Assembly: GCA_910576855.1 (NCBI GenBank)
Contig: CAJTJP010000009.1
Span: 1 to 64,000, forward strand
Origin: Erysipelotrichales bacterium
GTDB taxonomy: Bacteria > Bacillota_I > Bacilli_A > Erysipelotrichales > Erysipelotrichaceae
Direction: 5' to 3'
Length of the DNA: 64,000 bases
Of this stretch, positions 53,082 to 63,549 are shown piece by piece (the stretch's first letter is position 1; each line of letters starts with the position of its first letter). The notes under the pieces are model-generated. The model saw only the letters and a list, made by a program, of their open reading frames with translations. It was not told the DNA's origin and did not search any database. Made by a program: the position numbers and the translations under genes.

Positions 53082-54524
53082 ATGCTGATAAAAGATCATA
53101 TGCTGGCAGAAGCGATTGCGCGTTCACTTCATAAAGAGAAAGCCAACATCACAACCGATGATTTACACACAATCACAGAAATTCATGCGCGAGGAATGGA
53201 AATTCAATCCTTGGACGGCTTAGAGTACTGTGAAAATTTGACCTATCTCGATTTATCGGGCAATAACATTGAGGTATTAAATCCGCTGCGTAATTTACGC
53301 AGTCTTGAGGTAATTGACCTCAGTAAAAACCTTTTGCGTGATATTACGGCTCTTCACAATGCTCGTAATTTAAAACGCTTGAATCTTTCAAGAAATAATC
53401 TGTATGTCATGGATATTTCGGCAATCAATACAATGAGCAATCTTGAGGAATTGAACTTGAATCGCTGTAAGGTAGATTCCATAACCTATTTAGAGGGCTG
53501 TCATCGCTTGAAACGCTTATGGCTGGGTATTGAAGGCGGACGCTTTCCTTTCGGTATCTTAGGTACGCTGAAAGAATTGAAGGAGCTTCATTTAAGTAAA
53601 ATGTGGATGTATGAAATCTCTGATTTGACTTATTTGGCACAGTTGGAAAAGCTTGATTTATCGACGAATCTGTTTTCCGATCTGTCACCGATTTCCTCAA
53701 TGAAGCATTTAAAAAGCTTGAATTTGGCGAATAATTGTTACTTGAAGGATTATTCTGTTTTAGCGGATTTACCTGATTTAGAGGAACTGAATATTTCTTA
53801 TAATGAACTGGAGGATTTCTCTTTTTTAAGCAAGCTGAAGCACCTAAAGGATTTAAGGGTACTGCAGTGCGGCTTCAGTGATCTGCGTATTTTATCAAAG
53901 CTTGACGATATGGAGAAATTGGATATCTCGGATAATCGCATTCAGCACTGTGAGGCGTTAAAGCATATGAAGAACCTGCGTTATTTTAAGGCGAGCAGCT
54001 GCGGAATCAAAAGCATTGATTTCTTAAAGAATGCGAAGCATATCAAGGAATTGAATCTGTTCAACAATAATATTGAAACAATTGAGGTGTTGAAGGACTG
54101 TGTGGAAATGACGAATCTTGATGTGGGAAACAATAATATCAAGGATATCACTTGTCTTTCTGAGATGAAGAACCTGGAGGGCTTGGGCTTAGCCAACAAC
54201 AATATCAAGGATTTAACACCGTTGGCCGAATTAAGTAATCTGGGAACACTGGATTTATACGCAAATGTAATTACCGATCTTAAGCCGTTAAAGAAGCTTA
54301 TCAATCTTGTTTCATTGCGCTTGGATCATAACGGTATTTATGATTTACAGCCGTTGGAGGGCTTGCGTTATTTGACATCACTGACATTGAAGGCAAATTA
54401 TATTACGGATGTAACGCCGTTATTGAAGCTGAAAAATCTGATTGAGCTTCGCTTAGTAGATAATCCGATTGAAAATATTGAAGTATTAGAACCGTTAGAT
54501 GTCTATGAGAAATTAACGGCATAA
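53082..54524 (+). CDS. cytosolic leucine-rich-repeat protein
   Basis: A 480-residue protein of about 18 leucine-rich repeats of 21-22 residues (L--L--LDLS-N-I-D---L pattern, as in LKRLNLSRNNLYVM and LDLYANVITDLKPL), occupying about residues 40-470. The first 40 residues are helical. No signal peptide, LPxTG or membrane segment, so unlike internalins it should remain cytosolic. The start follows GGAGG by 6 nt; the longer frame has no ribosome site. Partner unknown. A strong terminator follows. Confidence 0.87.
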   Translation: MLIKDHMLAEAIARSLHKEKANITTDDLHTITEIHARGMEIQSLDGLEYCENLTYLDLSGNNIEVLNPLRNLRSLEVIDLSKNLLRDITALHNARNLKRLNLSRNNLYVMDISAINTMSNLEELNLNRCKVDSITYLEGCHRLKRLWLGIEGGRFPFGILGTLKELKELHLSKMWMYEISDLTYLAQLEKLDLSTNLFSDLSPISSMKHLKSLNLANNCYLKDYSVLADLPDLEELNISYNELEDFSFLSKLKHLKDLRVLQCGFSDLRILSKLDDMEKLDISDNRIQHCEALKHMKNLRYFKASSCGIKSIDFLKNAKHIKELNLFNNNIETIEVLKDCVEMTNLDVGNNNIKDITCLSEMKNLEGLGLANNNIKDLTPLAELSNLGTLDLYANVITDLKPLKKLINLVSLRLDHNGIYDLQPLEGLRYLTSLTLKANYITDVTPLLKLKNLIELRLVDNPIENIEVLEPLDVYEKLTA

Positions 54525-54551
54525 AATATCAGTTTATTTGATAAGCATCAT

Positions 54552-54575
54552 AAAAGACTGCGGCTGCAGTCTTTT
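54552..54575. terminator. bidirectional terminator after the LRR gene
   Basis: AAAAGACTGC-GGCT-GCAGTCTTTT, perfect 10-bp stem, between convergent genes. Confidence 0.85.
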
Positions 54576-54585
54576 ATTTATTCAT

Positions 54586-55566
54586 TTAAATACGATAGGC
54601 CCATGTCAGCTGCATACCGCAGGACAGAATCTTTTCATCAGTAATTTTAATAGCCTCACCGCTTTCCGGATTCATTTCAAAGACAATCAGATTATCGCTG
54701 TCCTTATGAAGTACAAGCATCCATCTGCCCGTTTCATCAATAAGTGCATCGTAAGGATTCAAACCGCCGCTTTCCATCATACCGCACTCCTTCAGATTTC
54801 CGTGAACGATTTCAAAACAAGCGACAGCGGATACACCGTCTATTAAAACATATAAGTATTTTCCGTTTGGAGAAAGCAGCATTTTGCGGCTGATACAGGA
54901 CTTACGCCACCCTTTCGGCAATAAGGAACAGATTTGTTGACAGCGATAGGTTCCGTGCTTACCGATCTTATAAACATAGATTTCATTGGCTTCCTTGCTG
55001 AGGATATAGAGATATTCTCCGCTTTGATGAATCAACAGTGCTTCGGGAGCGCTTCCCTTTGCCAGCTCGATATGTCTATCAGATGGCTCCAGTGTTTCTT
55101 TATCATAGCGTAAAATCATATCACTGCCTTTACATACGATATAGATGGTATTTTCATAAATCAGTATCTGCTTACACCGGGCATTTTCCTTTAGCTTGAT
55201 GCGCTTCACGAGTCTTAATTTACCGCCTTCTTTTTTATAGACAGTAATAATATTGGATATGTCGTTTGCCGTATAAACAAATTGATCCGCTTGGGTAATA
55301 TCACAGTCAAGGGTATCGGTCATCATCCGTTTATCCATTTGATAGGGTATTTCCTGATGACAATCTAAGTAAATGACTGCAGGATCGTTTTCCTTTTGTG
55401 CCGATACCAATAATTCAAAACGGGAATAATGAAATGTTTGAAAGGAAGAACAGTCGTAATAAAGTGAACCGCCTTCGATAGCTCCCTTTAAGGTATCAAG
55501 CTGATATCGATAGACTCCGGCTGATTGATTATGATTTGTGCCGACATAGAAAATAACCTTACTCAT
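54586..55566 (-). CDS. lactonase-family beta-propeller protein (Pgl-like)
   Basis: A 326-residue seven-bladed propeller protein of the lactonase/6-phosphogluconolactonase (YbhE) family. Blades show FVYTANDISNIITVYK, PEALLIHQSGEYLYILSKEANEIYVY, MLLSPNGKYLYVLIDGVSAVACFEI and the final DSDNLIVFEMNPESGE. It may hydrolyse 6-phosphogluconolactone, but divergence makes this uncertain. It overlaps ogt by 8 nt and is cotranscribed. Confidence 0.72.
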   Translation of the reverse strand: MSKVIFYVGTNHNQSAGVYRYQLDTLKGAIEGGSLYYDCSSFQTFHYSRFELLVSAQKENDPAVIYLDCHQEIPYQMDKRMMTDTLDCDITQADQFVYTANDISNIITVYKKEGGKLRLVKRIKLKENARCKQILIYENTIYIVCKGSDMILRYDKETLEPSDRHIELAKGSAPEALLIHQSGEYLYILSKEANEIYVYKIGKHGTYRCQQICSLLPKGWRKSCISRKMLLSPNGKYLYVLIDGVSAVACFEIVHGNLKECGMMESGGLNPYDALIDETGRWMLVLHKDSDNLIVFEMNPESGEAIKITDEKILSCGMQLTWAYRI

Positions 55567-56032
55567 GATCTGTACCTGCCTCTAATCGCAGCAGAAATTC
55601 CTTTCGATCTAATCCCCCGCCGTAACCGCACAGTGTTCCGTTTTTCGCAATCACGCGATGACAGGGAATTATAATTGAAATCGGATTATGATGGTTCGCT
55701 CCCCCTACCGCTCGTACTGCCTTCGCATGTTCAATGCTTACAGCCTGTTCATAGTAGCTGCGTGTTTCTCCGTAAGGAATTTTAAGCAATGCGTCCCAGC
55801 ATAAGCGCTGAAATGCAGTACCCTTTAAAATATGAAGCGGTAAATCGAATTCCTTTCGTTTTCCGTCAAAATATTCCCGAAGCTGCTGCTTTGCTTGTTC
55901 AATCAAGGGATTATAGCTCTCCGGTTCCGTTTTATTTTCACAAAAAATTACCTCGCATATTCCGATAGAATCCGCACCGATTTTCAACAGACCGATCGGT
56001 GTTGTTAAATAGCCGTAATTCATAATTATCAC
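55559..56032 (-). CDS. ogt: methylated-DNA--protein-cysteine methyltransferase
   Basis: A 157-residue Ogt/MGMT. The active-site segment IIPCHRVI (about 131-138) with the alkyl-accepting Cys, the GYGGGLDRKEFLLRLE tail, the RAVGGANHHNPIS helix and an N-terminal ribonuclease-H-like domain are all present. It repairs O6-alkylguanine in DNA by a suicide transfer. It is first in a two-gene leftward unit with the lactonase-fold gene. Confidence 0.92.
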   Translation of the reverse strand: MIIMNYGYLTTPIGLLKIGADSIGICEVIFCENKTEPESYNPLIEQAKQQLREYFDGKRKEFDLPLHILKGTAFQRLCWDALLKIPYGETRSYYEQAVSIEHAKAVRAVGGANHHNPISIIIPCHRVIAKNGTLCGYGGGLDRKEFLLRLEAGTDHE

Positions 56033-56080
56033 CCTTTTTATTTTACACCATTCTGCGTATGAAAGCTACCATATAATAGA

Positions 56081-56116
56081 AAAAGGTAACAGATATACTT
56101 TCATACATCTGTTACC
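56081..56116 (-). terminator. terminator of the GH31 gene
   Basis: GGTAACAGAT/ATCTGTTACC, perfect 10-bp stem with 12-nt loop, followed by TTTT on the minus strand, 40 nt after the stop. Confidence 0.85.
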
Positions 56117-56155
56117 GATTTGTTAATACATTACAGTGTTATTAATCAATAAAGA

Positions 56156-59100
56156 CTAATCCTCTAACACTTTCTCCATTTTCTTAGTGACAAAGATCAA
56201 TACTGCACCAAGCAGGATAAATGCTGGAGCACTGCTTACCGGCATTGTCGTTGACGTTGCCGTATTTACGATCGGAGAATCACTTGAAACGATTGCATAA
56301 TAGGAATTATGGCTTGTCTTGAAAGTGATATATCCGTTTTCAATCTTAGATGGGATTGTAGTTGCTTCTCCGTCATCGGAAATATAGACAATTCCCAAAT
56401 AACGCTTAGCTAATAATTCATCATCTAATTTGATCTTGATCGTAAAGCTTCCGTTCGGTGTATAGCTTACACCCTTGCGAAGCATATAGATATCAAAGAT
56501 TTTCTCGAAGTTGTATTTAGCTACATCATCTTTATTCTTGATTGAATCGATGATTTTCGCCTTAACATCTGCCGCTAAATCCTCAACAATCAGCTGAACA
56601 TTCTCAGGGAATATGCCCTCAGCGATTACATTATTCACGTTATTTACAATGTGATCAACATATCCCGGCTTTAAAGATGGGTTTGGTTTAATTGGATTTG
56701 ATGGGTCCTTACCGCTGTTTTTCTTTAATGCCTTGATTGCATCATTTACTGATTTAGTTGCTGCATCAACTTCTTTTTGCGTAGCATTTGGATCACTGAG
56801 AACCTTTTTAGCTTTCTTAACTGCATCATTCAGCTTTTTAACTGTTGCGGAAGTATACTTAGAAGTATCAACCTTTTCAGCTTTAGCAATTGCAGCCTTC
56901 AAAGCAGATAAGTTTGCCTTTTCGCTCAGGCCTTCGATTGCCTTCTGTAATCTTGCATAAACTGTATCCACTTCATCCTTGGATGCATTTTCTTTGTTCA
57001 ATACGTCCTCTGCATCCGCTAACGCATTCTGGAATGCTGCCCAGCTTGCTGGTGTATAATTTTCATTTTCAGCATCCTTGTATTCATTGTACAATTCACG
57101 TAATGCAATATCATCTACAGTCGGTGTTCCATAGAAGCGTAACTCAGAAATACTTACGATTTCATCGTTTTGGTTATACTGCGGATTTCCCGTAGAGCCT
57201 AAAATGTTAAGCTTGATATAGCGTGCTTTTACTGCAGCAAACTGCATTCTTTGATATTCATTGCGATTTACAATGTGATGGTTTCCGTCTTCTTCAAAAG
57301 TGTATACACCGACAGAAGTAAAGTTCTTACCGTCAACACTTGTTAAAATTTCAGCCTTTGTGATATCACCGTGAAGAGCACCTGGTCTTGTTAAGAATGT
57401 GACATCAGTCATCTTATAGAGTTTACCCAAATCAAATGTCAACCATTGCGGCATTTTCTTTTGACCCTCTGCATATGATGAATGCCAATAAGTAGCTTCA
57501 TTATAATCTAATACATCATTAACTAATCCTGTACCATTTTCATAAAGTCCGGTCGCATCACTTGAATAATCGATAATAGTAATATCGGTATCCTTAGAAG
57601 TATTGATTAAGTTTCCTGTCGGTAACGGTCTAACTTCCAAATCAGCGATTGCCTGACGAATAGCAGAAGTTGCATTCTCTACATCTGCTCTTGTATAGCT
57701 GTCACTGTTCAACAGTTCTACTGCTGCATCTAATGCTTCAGCTACTTTAGCATAGCTTTCATCAGTATACAGAGATTTTTCTACTGCTTTAGCTTCCTCG
57801 ATTGCTTTCTCTAAGTTGGAAATATCGATACCTTCTTTAACAGTAATCTCATAAGTTGCTTTAACAGTCTTGTCAGCTGCACTTGTAAGTGTAATTGTTG
57901 CGGTTCCCGGCTTATTACCTTTTACTTTGTAAACAGGATTGCCGTTTGCATCAGCCAATGCAAGGATAGTCGCAACAGAAGAATCGCTGCTTTCAACAGT
58001 GAAGTATTTATTTAATGCTTCTTCAGGCGTGACAACTGCATCTACAGCACTTAATTGTCCTACATAAATTTCTTCTGCATTTGTATCGGCAGGAGCAATT
58101 GCTGTAGGTTTAACTGCTTTATCCTTAAATAAGAATTCTACCTCAGATAAAGTAAACTGAGCCTTGGTATCTTTCTTATCCTTAAGAATGGTGAAGTCTA
58201 CCTTAGTAACCTTCTTAGAAGGATCCATTTTCATTCTCAATGCTGCACCATCTACTTGGTCAGTATCAGCTAATACTATACTTTGCTCGCCTGAATCAGT
58301 TCCGTCATCATAATAAACCTTGTAACTTGCTTCAGTTACAAAACCATTAGAACCTACCTGTGCATTGTAAACTGCGCCATCAGACATTACAATCGGCTGA
58401 TTCATTTCAAAGTGCAGTGTTACCGGCATCTTAGTATCAATAGTCGCGCAATCAGGTAACTTAGTATCGGCTCCCCCCGTAGGATTGCAATACTTCAACT
58501 CAAAGCCTCTGTCCATGAATGCACCGTCGAATAAAGAATTATAAGATTTTTGGGCAATCATGGACTCTACATTTGTTCCGTCATCTGTAGGATATGCAGC
58601 ATTTGTAATCTTAACGGACATATTGTTTAAGCCGTATTTAGTTACTGTTTCTTCCGGAACCTCAGGAATTTCAGGAGCTTCATTTACAGTATTGGCAAAG
58701 CTGAAATCAGGACCGATAATAGTTGCAGTTGATAAATCGATAACATCAGTATCTCTTGTATCGATATCCTGCTTAGCAGTAAATGTTACTGTAGCTACAA
58801 CACCGGTACCGTTAAAGGTAAGCTTATCACCTCTGTTGGCAAATGCTAAATTCACATAAGAGCTTCCGCCGTTATAGTCTTTAGCAATTGATAAATTTGT
58901 CATCTGAGCGATAGAAACTCCCTGCTCCAAGCCGGTATATTGAATTTTTGTCTTGTCGTAGTTGATGATTGCACCGATCGCATTCAGATTTTTAACATTG
59001 TCTGCATATACATCTACTGTGAATGTTTCTCCGGCCTTGATGGTATCTCCGCTTGCTAACAGAAGCGCTGAACCGGATACAGAACCCGTTTTCTTTGTTC

Positions 59101-62100
59101 CGCCGTCGATTTTGAACATTACGAATGAATAATCATATACATCGTAAATATTGTTGCGGTTGATATCACCGTAGTAGTTTTTAATCTGAATCGGGAAGTT
59201 AGGATCTTCCATATTACCGCCGAGATAGTTGGTCATATTAGAATAATCAGTTTCAGTTATCTCATCATTGTGTTTTGTACTTCCTACTTCAATCGGGCGT
59301 TTACCTTCCTTGGTAATAACCTTAATTTCTCTTGCAGAGAAGAATGTACCTACTGATGCACGAGGTATGAATTTAATATATCGTGCCGCATCATTAACGG
59401 TAATCGTTTTCACATCAGCATTAATATCCCAATCATAGAATTCAGGCTCACTCCAGTGAACTCCGTCCAAGCTGTGAGAGAATTCCATTCTTGTAACCGT
59501 ACCGTTAGCATTACCTGCAGGCTTTCCGTCATCTCGAGGATAATATTCAATAGTTTCAAACTCATATGCTTTTCCGTAATCAACAGTCAACGTTTCATTT
59601 ATACCGCCACCGTTAGAATGGAAGCCACCGTCTCCTGTCTGTAAAATCTTATCAAACGCTAAATTAGCAGTATGAGCACCCCAAATATCACCGGTCCATG
59701 TAATTTTTACCGGATCAGGTGTATTTCTCCAAGGATCTTCTTTTGATTTTGTTTCCAAATAATCAGACCATGCAGAATATCCGTCAGCATTTCTTGCACG
59801 TACTCTGTATCTGTGAGTAGAATTGTATGCCAAATCAGTGTTCTCATAGAATAGTGCGCTACCGACAGAGTTAATTGTACCGTCTGCTTCCACTTCATAA
59901 GAAGTAGCACCGGATACAGCATTCCATTTTACTTTGATGCTTGTCGGTGTTTTATCATCTTCAGGAGCTCCGATTCCTGTAGGAGCAGTTAATGCACTGT
60001 TTTCTTTATCTTCACCTAAATTACCGTCATTCACAAATCCTTCCACAGTCAATACCTGCGCACCGCTGTTAACATCGAATTCAGGGAATGATACATAAAC
60101 CTTAGGTGTAGTTTCAATTTTCGTTGACTTGAATGCTTCACTGTCCATTGCATATTTGTTTAGGTTCGGTGTTTCATCATAGAACCAAACAGCCTCATTC
60201 TTAGCAGCCTTTTCATTGAATTCCTCAAGGCTTGCTGCTTCAGTCAATGCACCGTCTGAAGAAATCGCTGCATCGCTTCCGTTTTGAATTGTTACTTTTG
60301 AAGGCTTAGCGCTAACATTAACAACAAAGGTTGAATGTCTGTTTGAATCATATCCGGCATAAGAACCGCTTGACTGTCCGGCAGTTAATGTCGCAACATT
60401 ACCATCTACTGTTGAAGTCAGCTTTGTTGTAACAGTTCCGCCGTAATTCGGTGTACCGTCTACCATGTCCATCGTAATACCGTCATCTTCTTTTAATGTA
60501 TAAGAAGTTCCTTTAGTTCCCGCTTTCGCAGACGGATAGAATTCAATAATTCTTCTTGTTTTATCTAATCCCTTAGCATTATCAGAAGTTTTAGCCATCG
60601 GATTGTTGTTTTCTTCATACATCGGGATAATTGCACCGTTCTTTACGAACAGCGGTAATTTCCAAATCGGTGCATCGAAGTTGTTTAAAACCTGACCACC
60701 GCGATATTGCTCGCCGGTGAAGTAATCGATCCAAATATCAGAAGTACCCGGCAAGTAAATATTGTTGCGGATATCATTACCATCTGCATCTGCAGCAGTG
60801 TCCTGATAAACGGGAGCTACTAACAGATTCTCACCAAACATATACTGATACTGAGTCTTAGTACTGTAGGTGTAATCATTTGCTTCCTCTAAGAACATTG
60901 CGCGAATCATCGGTAGGCCTGTAGAGGCATTGATTGCTTCTGTATAGATATAAGGCATAAACTGTGCTTTCAATTTTAGATACATACGGTTAATGGCAGT
61001 ATAAGGATCACCGTGTCCGTATGGCTTCTTGGCGATGTTACCCCAACCGTCCATATCCAACATTGTCTGAGTGAAGGTCTTGAACTGAAGGTCACGAGTT
61101 GTGATCAAATCACTGCCGCCGAAGATTCCGTCAACATCACTTCCGATGTTCGGGTTACCTGATAAGCTTTGTCCGATATATGTCGGGATGTGGAAACGTA
61201 TATATTCCCAGTTACCACCTGTCTGGTCACCTGTCCAAACGCTTGCATAACGCTGGAAGCCTGCCCATCCGTCCAATGATACGACTGTAGGACGCTTACC
61301 GGATGTTGATAAAATGTTATAGCCGTCTTGTACAGAATCCATTGCCATTGCATAACCTGCACCTACCCATGCAACGTCAGTTTTCAATGCTGACACACCG
61401 GCAGTATTTACTTCCTTATTAAAATCACGCAATGTATGCAGACCCTGATAACCGCCATCATTTAAAGATGTCTGCGGAGTTAAGGCAGCCTGTGTCCAAA
61501 GTCCGGTACGAACACCCTTTGATTCGGCATAGTCAGTAAATGACTGTAAGTTTGCGACGTTAGCATCTATTGCCTTTGTCATTGCATCCGTAGTGGTTTG
61601 ACGATCTTTCGCTTGATAATAACCGTTTTGACCATAGCCGCAACCATAACCATCGTTTGGCAAGAACCAACCTAACGGCATATCATATTGTTCATGTCCG
61701 TCAATTACCGCTCTTGCAGAATACTTATAAGTATCTGTGCTGTAAGCTGCTCCCTTGAACAGGCTGGCATCAACGGTAGGTCCGGTATTGTTCAAAGACT
61801 CTGACATTTCACCGTCTTTGATTACATAACCTGTTCCTCGTCCTGTTTCATAAGAGGTATTTCCATCCTCCATTTTCCATCCGTAGCTTCCGCTCACTGC
61901 ACTTTCATGCCATCCGTCACGATTATAGCAGTTTAAATGAGAAAGATAGAATGCGTACTCCGGAAGCAGCAACGGATTTCCGGTAACCTTGAAATAGCCT
62001 TGCAATAATGATTCTGCAGTTTGTGCTACATTGTTCTCATCAGAAACGAAGTAGTATGCATCAAACTCGTTCTCATTATGCTCGGCAGTTACCACATCTT

Positions 62101-62860
62101 CATCGGATTTACCAAAATCATACCACCCCGGTTTAAATGTATTACGTAATACACCGTAGCCCTTGGAAGACCAGTAGAACGGATTCGGTGAAGAAACACC
62201 GCCGTCAACCCAGCTGCTCTCATTTGCGATATGAATTCTCTGTCCCTTATGGGTGAAGCGCCCGTTCTGTGTACCGCCTCCGAAGAAATATTCATTATCG
62301 CTTGTCACCAGGTTCTGATATGTAGTAGAGCCTAATTGCAGCGGCTCTGCTTCCTCCATAACCACAGTATTAGCTGCATTTTTAATCGACATTTTTGCCG
62401 TTGTTTTATCCAATACAATTGTCGTATAGCCGTTTGTAATTTCAAATGCTGTCGATGTTTCATTTACAGTAGCATTTGGTTTACTGTACTTAGAGGATGT
62501 ATCCTCCTGCGCCTGAATGCGTCCGTCATAATGCTTTGCCGCTTCCTCGCCTGCTTCGTCTCCGGCTTGGGAATATACCCACGGAGTTGCCCACTGAGAA
62601 AACTCCTCGCTTGGATCGACGTTATAACGGAAAACGTCATTCTCTAAAAAGGTTATACGACCTTTTACATCACCACCGTTAAAGGTAACGTCTACAACAT
62701 TAGCCTTAGCGGTAGCACTCTCAACTGTTGCCAAAGTAGTTCCCTCAGCACGTTCCTGTGCTGCAACGCCTGCAAGATCCTGCAAACCCAAAGCACTTAA
62801 GAACATTGCTGAGCTTAACGCAACTTTAGCACTCTTTTTTAAATAATTTGAGATATCCAT
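56156..62860 (-). CDS. giant secreted GH31 glycoside hydrolase with cohesin, dockerin-like, F5/8C and FIVAR modules
   Basis: A 2234-residue surface enzyme. Signal peptide 1-35. GH31 N-terminal and barrel domains to ~730: nucleophile Asp ~495 in ALKTDVAW, acid/base Asp ~545 in WTGDQTGGNW; then DUF5110-type domain, fibronectin III (~965-1060), F5/8C module, dockerin-like GDINRNNIYDVYDY, cohesin-like domain (AGETFTVDVYADNV, ...YDKTKIQYTG), Ig-like Big_2, FIVAR, second F5/8C, two FIVAR, and a C-terminal helix with KKMEK tail but no LPxTG. ATG 62860 follows AAGGAG. Mixed modules resemble clostridial mucin-degrading enzymes; alpha-glucosidase or alpha-GalNAcase activity is possible but unproved. 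Confidence 0.87.
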   Translation of the reverse strand: MDISNYLKKSAKVALSSAMFLSALGLQDLAGVAAQERAEGTTLATVESATAKANVVDVTFNGGDVKGRITFLENDVFRYNVDPSEEFSQWATPWVYSQAGDEAGEEAAKHYDGRIQAQEDTSSKYSKPNATVNETSTAFEITNGYTTIVLDKTTAKMSIKNAANTVVMEEAEPLQLGSTTYQNLVTSDNEYFFGGGTQNGRFTHKGQRIHIANESSWVDGGVSSPNPFYWSSKGYGVLRNTFKPGWYDFGKSDEDVVTAEHNENEFDAYYFVSDENNVAQTAESLLQGYFKVTGNPLLLPEYAFYLSHLNCYNRDGWHESAVSGSYGWKMEDGNTSYETGRGTGYVIKDGEMSESLNNTGPTVDASLFKGAAYSTDTYKYSARAVIDGHEQYDMPLGWFLPNDGYGCGYGQNGYYQAKDRQTTTDAMTKAIDANVANLQSFTDYAESKGVRTGLWTQAALTPQTSLNDGGYQGLHTLRDFNKEVNTAGVSALKTDVAWVGAGYAMAMDSVQDGYNILSTSGKRPTVVSLDGWAGFQRYASVWTGDQTGGNWEYIRFHIPTYIGQSLSGNPNIGSDVDGIFGGSDLITTRDLQFKTFTQTMLDMDGWGNIAKKPYGHGDPYTAINRMYLKLKAQFMPYIYTEAINASTGLPMIRAMFLEEANDYTYSTKTQYQYMFGENLLVAPVYQDTAADADGNDIRNNIYLPGTSDIWIDYFTGEQYRGGQVLNNFDAPIWKLPLFVKNGAIIPMYEENNNPMAKTSDNAKGLDKTRRIIEFYPSAKAGTKGTSYTLKEDDGITMDMVDGTPNYGGTVTTKLTSTVDGNVATLTAGQSSGSYAGYDSNRHSTFVVNVSAKPSKVTIQNGSDAAISSDGALTEAASLEEFNEKAAKNEAVWFYDETPNLNKYAMDSEAFKSTKIETTPKVYVSFPEFDVNSGAQVLTVEGFVNDGNLGEDKENSALTAPTGIGAPEDDKTPTSIKVKWNAVSGATSYEVEADGTINSVGSALFYENTDLAYNSTHRYRVRARNADGYSAWSDYLETKSKEDPWRNTPDPVKITWTGDIWGAHTANLAFDKILQTGDGGFHSNGGGINETLTVDYGKAYEFETIEYYPRDDGKPAGNANGTVTRMEFSHSLDGVHWSEPEFYDWDINADVKTITVNDAARYIKFIPRASVGTFFSAREIKVITKEGKRPIEVGSTKHNDEITETDYSNMTNYLGGNMEDPNFPIQIKNYYGDINRNNIYDVYDYSFVMFKIDGGTKKTGSVSGSALLLASGDTIKAGETFTVDVYADNVKNLNAIGAIINYDKTKIQYTGLEQGVSIAQMTNLSIAKDYNGGSSYVNLAFANRGDKLTFNGTGVVATVTFTAKQDIDTRDTDVIDLSTATIIGPDFSFANTVNEAPEIPEVPEETVTKYGLNNMSVKITNAAYPTDDGTNVESMIAQKSYNSLFDGAFMDRGFELKYCNPTGGADTKLPDCATIDTKMPVTLHFEMNQPIVMSDGAVYNAQVGSNGFVTEASYKVYYDDGTDSGEQSIVLADTDQVDGAALRMKMDPSKKVTKVDFTILKDKKDTKAQFTLSEVEFLFKDKAVKPTAIAPADTNAEEIYVGQLSAVDAVVTPEEALNKYFTVESSDSSVATILALADANGNPVYKVKGNKPGTATITLTSAADKTVKATYEITVKEGIDISNLEKAIEEAKAVEKSLYTDESYAKVAEALDAAVELLNSDSYTRADVENATSAIRQAIADLEVRPLPTGNLINTSKDTDITIIDYSSDATGLYENGTGLVNDVLDYNEATYWHSSYAEGQKKMPQWLTFDLGKLYKMTDVTFLTRPGALHGDITKAEILTSVDGKNFTSVGVYTFEEDGNHHIVNRNEYQRMQFAAVKARYIKLNILGSTGNPQYNQNDEIVSISELRFYGTPTVDDIALRELYNEYKDAENENYTPASWAAFQNALADAEDVLNKENASKDEVDTVYARLQKAIEGLSEKANLSALKAAIAKAEKVDTSKYTSATVKKLNDAVKKAKKVLSDPNATQKEVDAATKSVNDAIKALKKNSGKDPSNPIKPNPSLKPGYVDHIVNNVNNVIAEGIFPENVQLIVEDLAADVKAKIIDSIKNKDDVAKYNFEKIFDIYMLRKGVSYTPNGSFTIKIKLDDELLAKRYLGIVYISDDGEATTIPSKIENGYITFKTSHNSYYAIVSSDSPIVNTATSTTMPVSSAPAFILLGAVLIFVTKKMEKVLED

Positions 62861-62964
62861 TTTTTTCTCCTTTCCTATCTTAGAATAAAACTTAAACTCT
62901 AACCTTTCTCTGCATTTAACACCCCTTTTCACTGTCTACAAAAGTACACCTTTATAGACATATC

Positions 62965-62989
62965 AAAACAGGCAATAATTGTCTGTTTT
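62965..62989 (-). promoter_or_regulatory. hairpin in the GH31 leader
   Basis: AAAACAGGCAA-TAA-TTGTCTGTTTT, 11 bp per arm with one G-T pair, in the predicted 5' untranslated region. Its T-run faces the plus strand, where no gene ends. Confidence 0.45.
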
Positions 62990-63083
62990 TTCTTGCGCAT
63001 TTCATCGATTTTATCAATAACCCCTCATGTTTATAATTGTGTACATTAAGATATACTGTATCCACATTAAGCATATAAGACAC

Positions 63084-63097
63084 TGATAACGCTTTCG
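63084..63097. promoter_or_regulatory. cre-like site at the GH31 start
   Basis: TGATAACGCTTTCG matches 12 of 14 of the CcpA consensus TGWAANCGNTNWCA and would lie at the transcription start. Fits glucose repression of a polysaccharide enzyme. Confidence 0.4.
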
Positions 63098-63106
63098 CGC
63101 ACCTTA

Positions 63107-63135
63107 ATTATACAACCTTACGGGCTATCCGTAAA
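63107..63135 (-). promoter_or_regulatory. candidate GH31 promoter
   Basis: -35 TTTACG, 17-nt spacer, -10 TATAAT (63107-63112) on the minus strand; leader about 240 nt. A small TTACGG/CCGTAA hairpin overlaps the -35. The interval 63136-63503 is AT-rich with no gene seen. Confidence 0.4.
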
Positions 63136-63503
63136 AAGTTTTTTTTGCATTTTTTAGTAAATGGTTTGCAGTTATTAACAATCTCATTTGTCTATGAAAA
63201 TTATATACATATGCAAGTAAATATAATACATTAAAAGGTAGTTTTATCCTACTAATCCATGACCGATTTTATGACAATATTTTTTTAATAACCAAAACGA
63301 AAGAACAAGATTTTTACAGTCTTTTCCATCACATGCCGATCCCTATATTAAACCCCTCTCAGAACACTTTACAGCGTGATACAGAGGTTTTAAACTCCAA
63401 GCATACACAAACTCGCAACAACGGTTTTTCATTTCTCACAACAGCTGAAACAAGGCCGTATATCAATCGCATCGCAAGCTCCCGCTATTCTCCCTGACAG
63501 AAT

Positions 63504-63535
63504 GAAAAAAAGCCGCTCGTATCACAACGAACAGC
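63504..63535 (-). terminator. terminator of the second thioredoxin-like lipoprotein
   Basis: GCTGTTCGT-TGTGAT-ACGAGCGGC (two G-T pairs) then TTTTTTT on the minus strand. Confidence 0.75.
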
Positions 63536-63549
63536 CGTGTTTCATGCTT

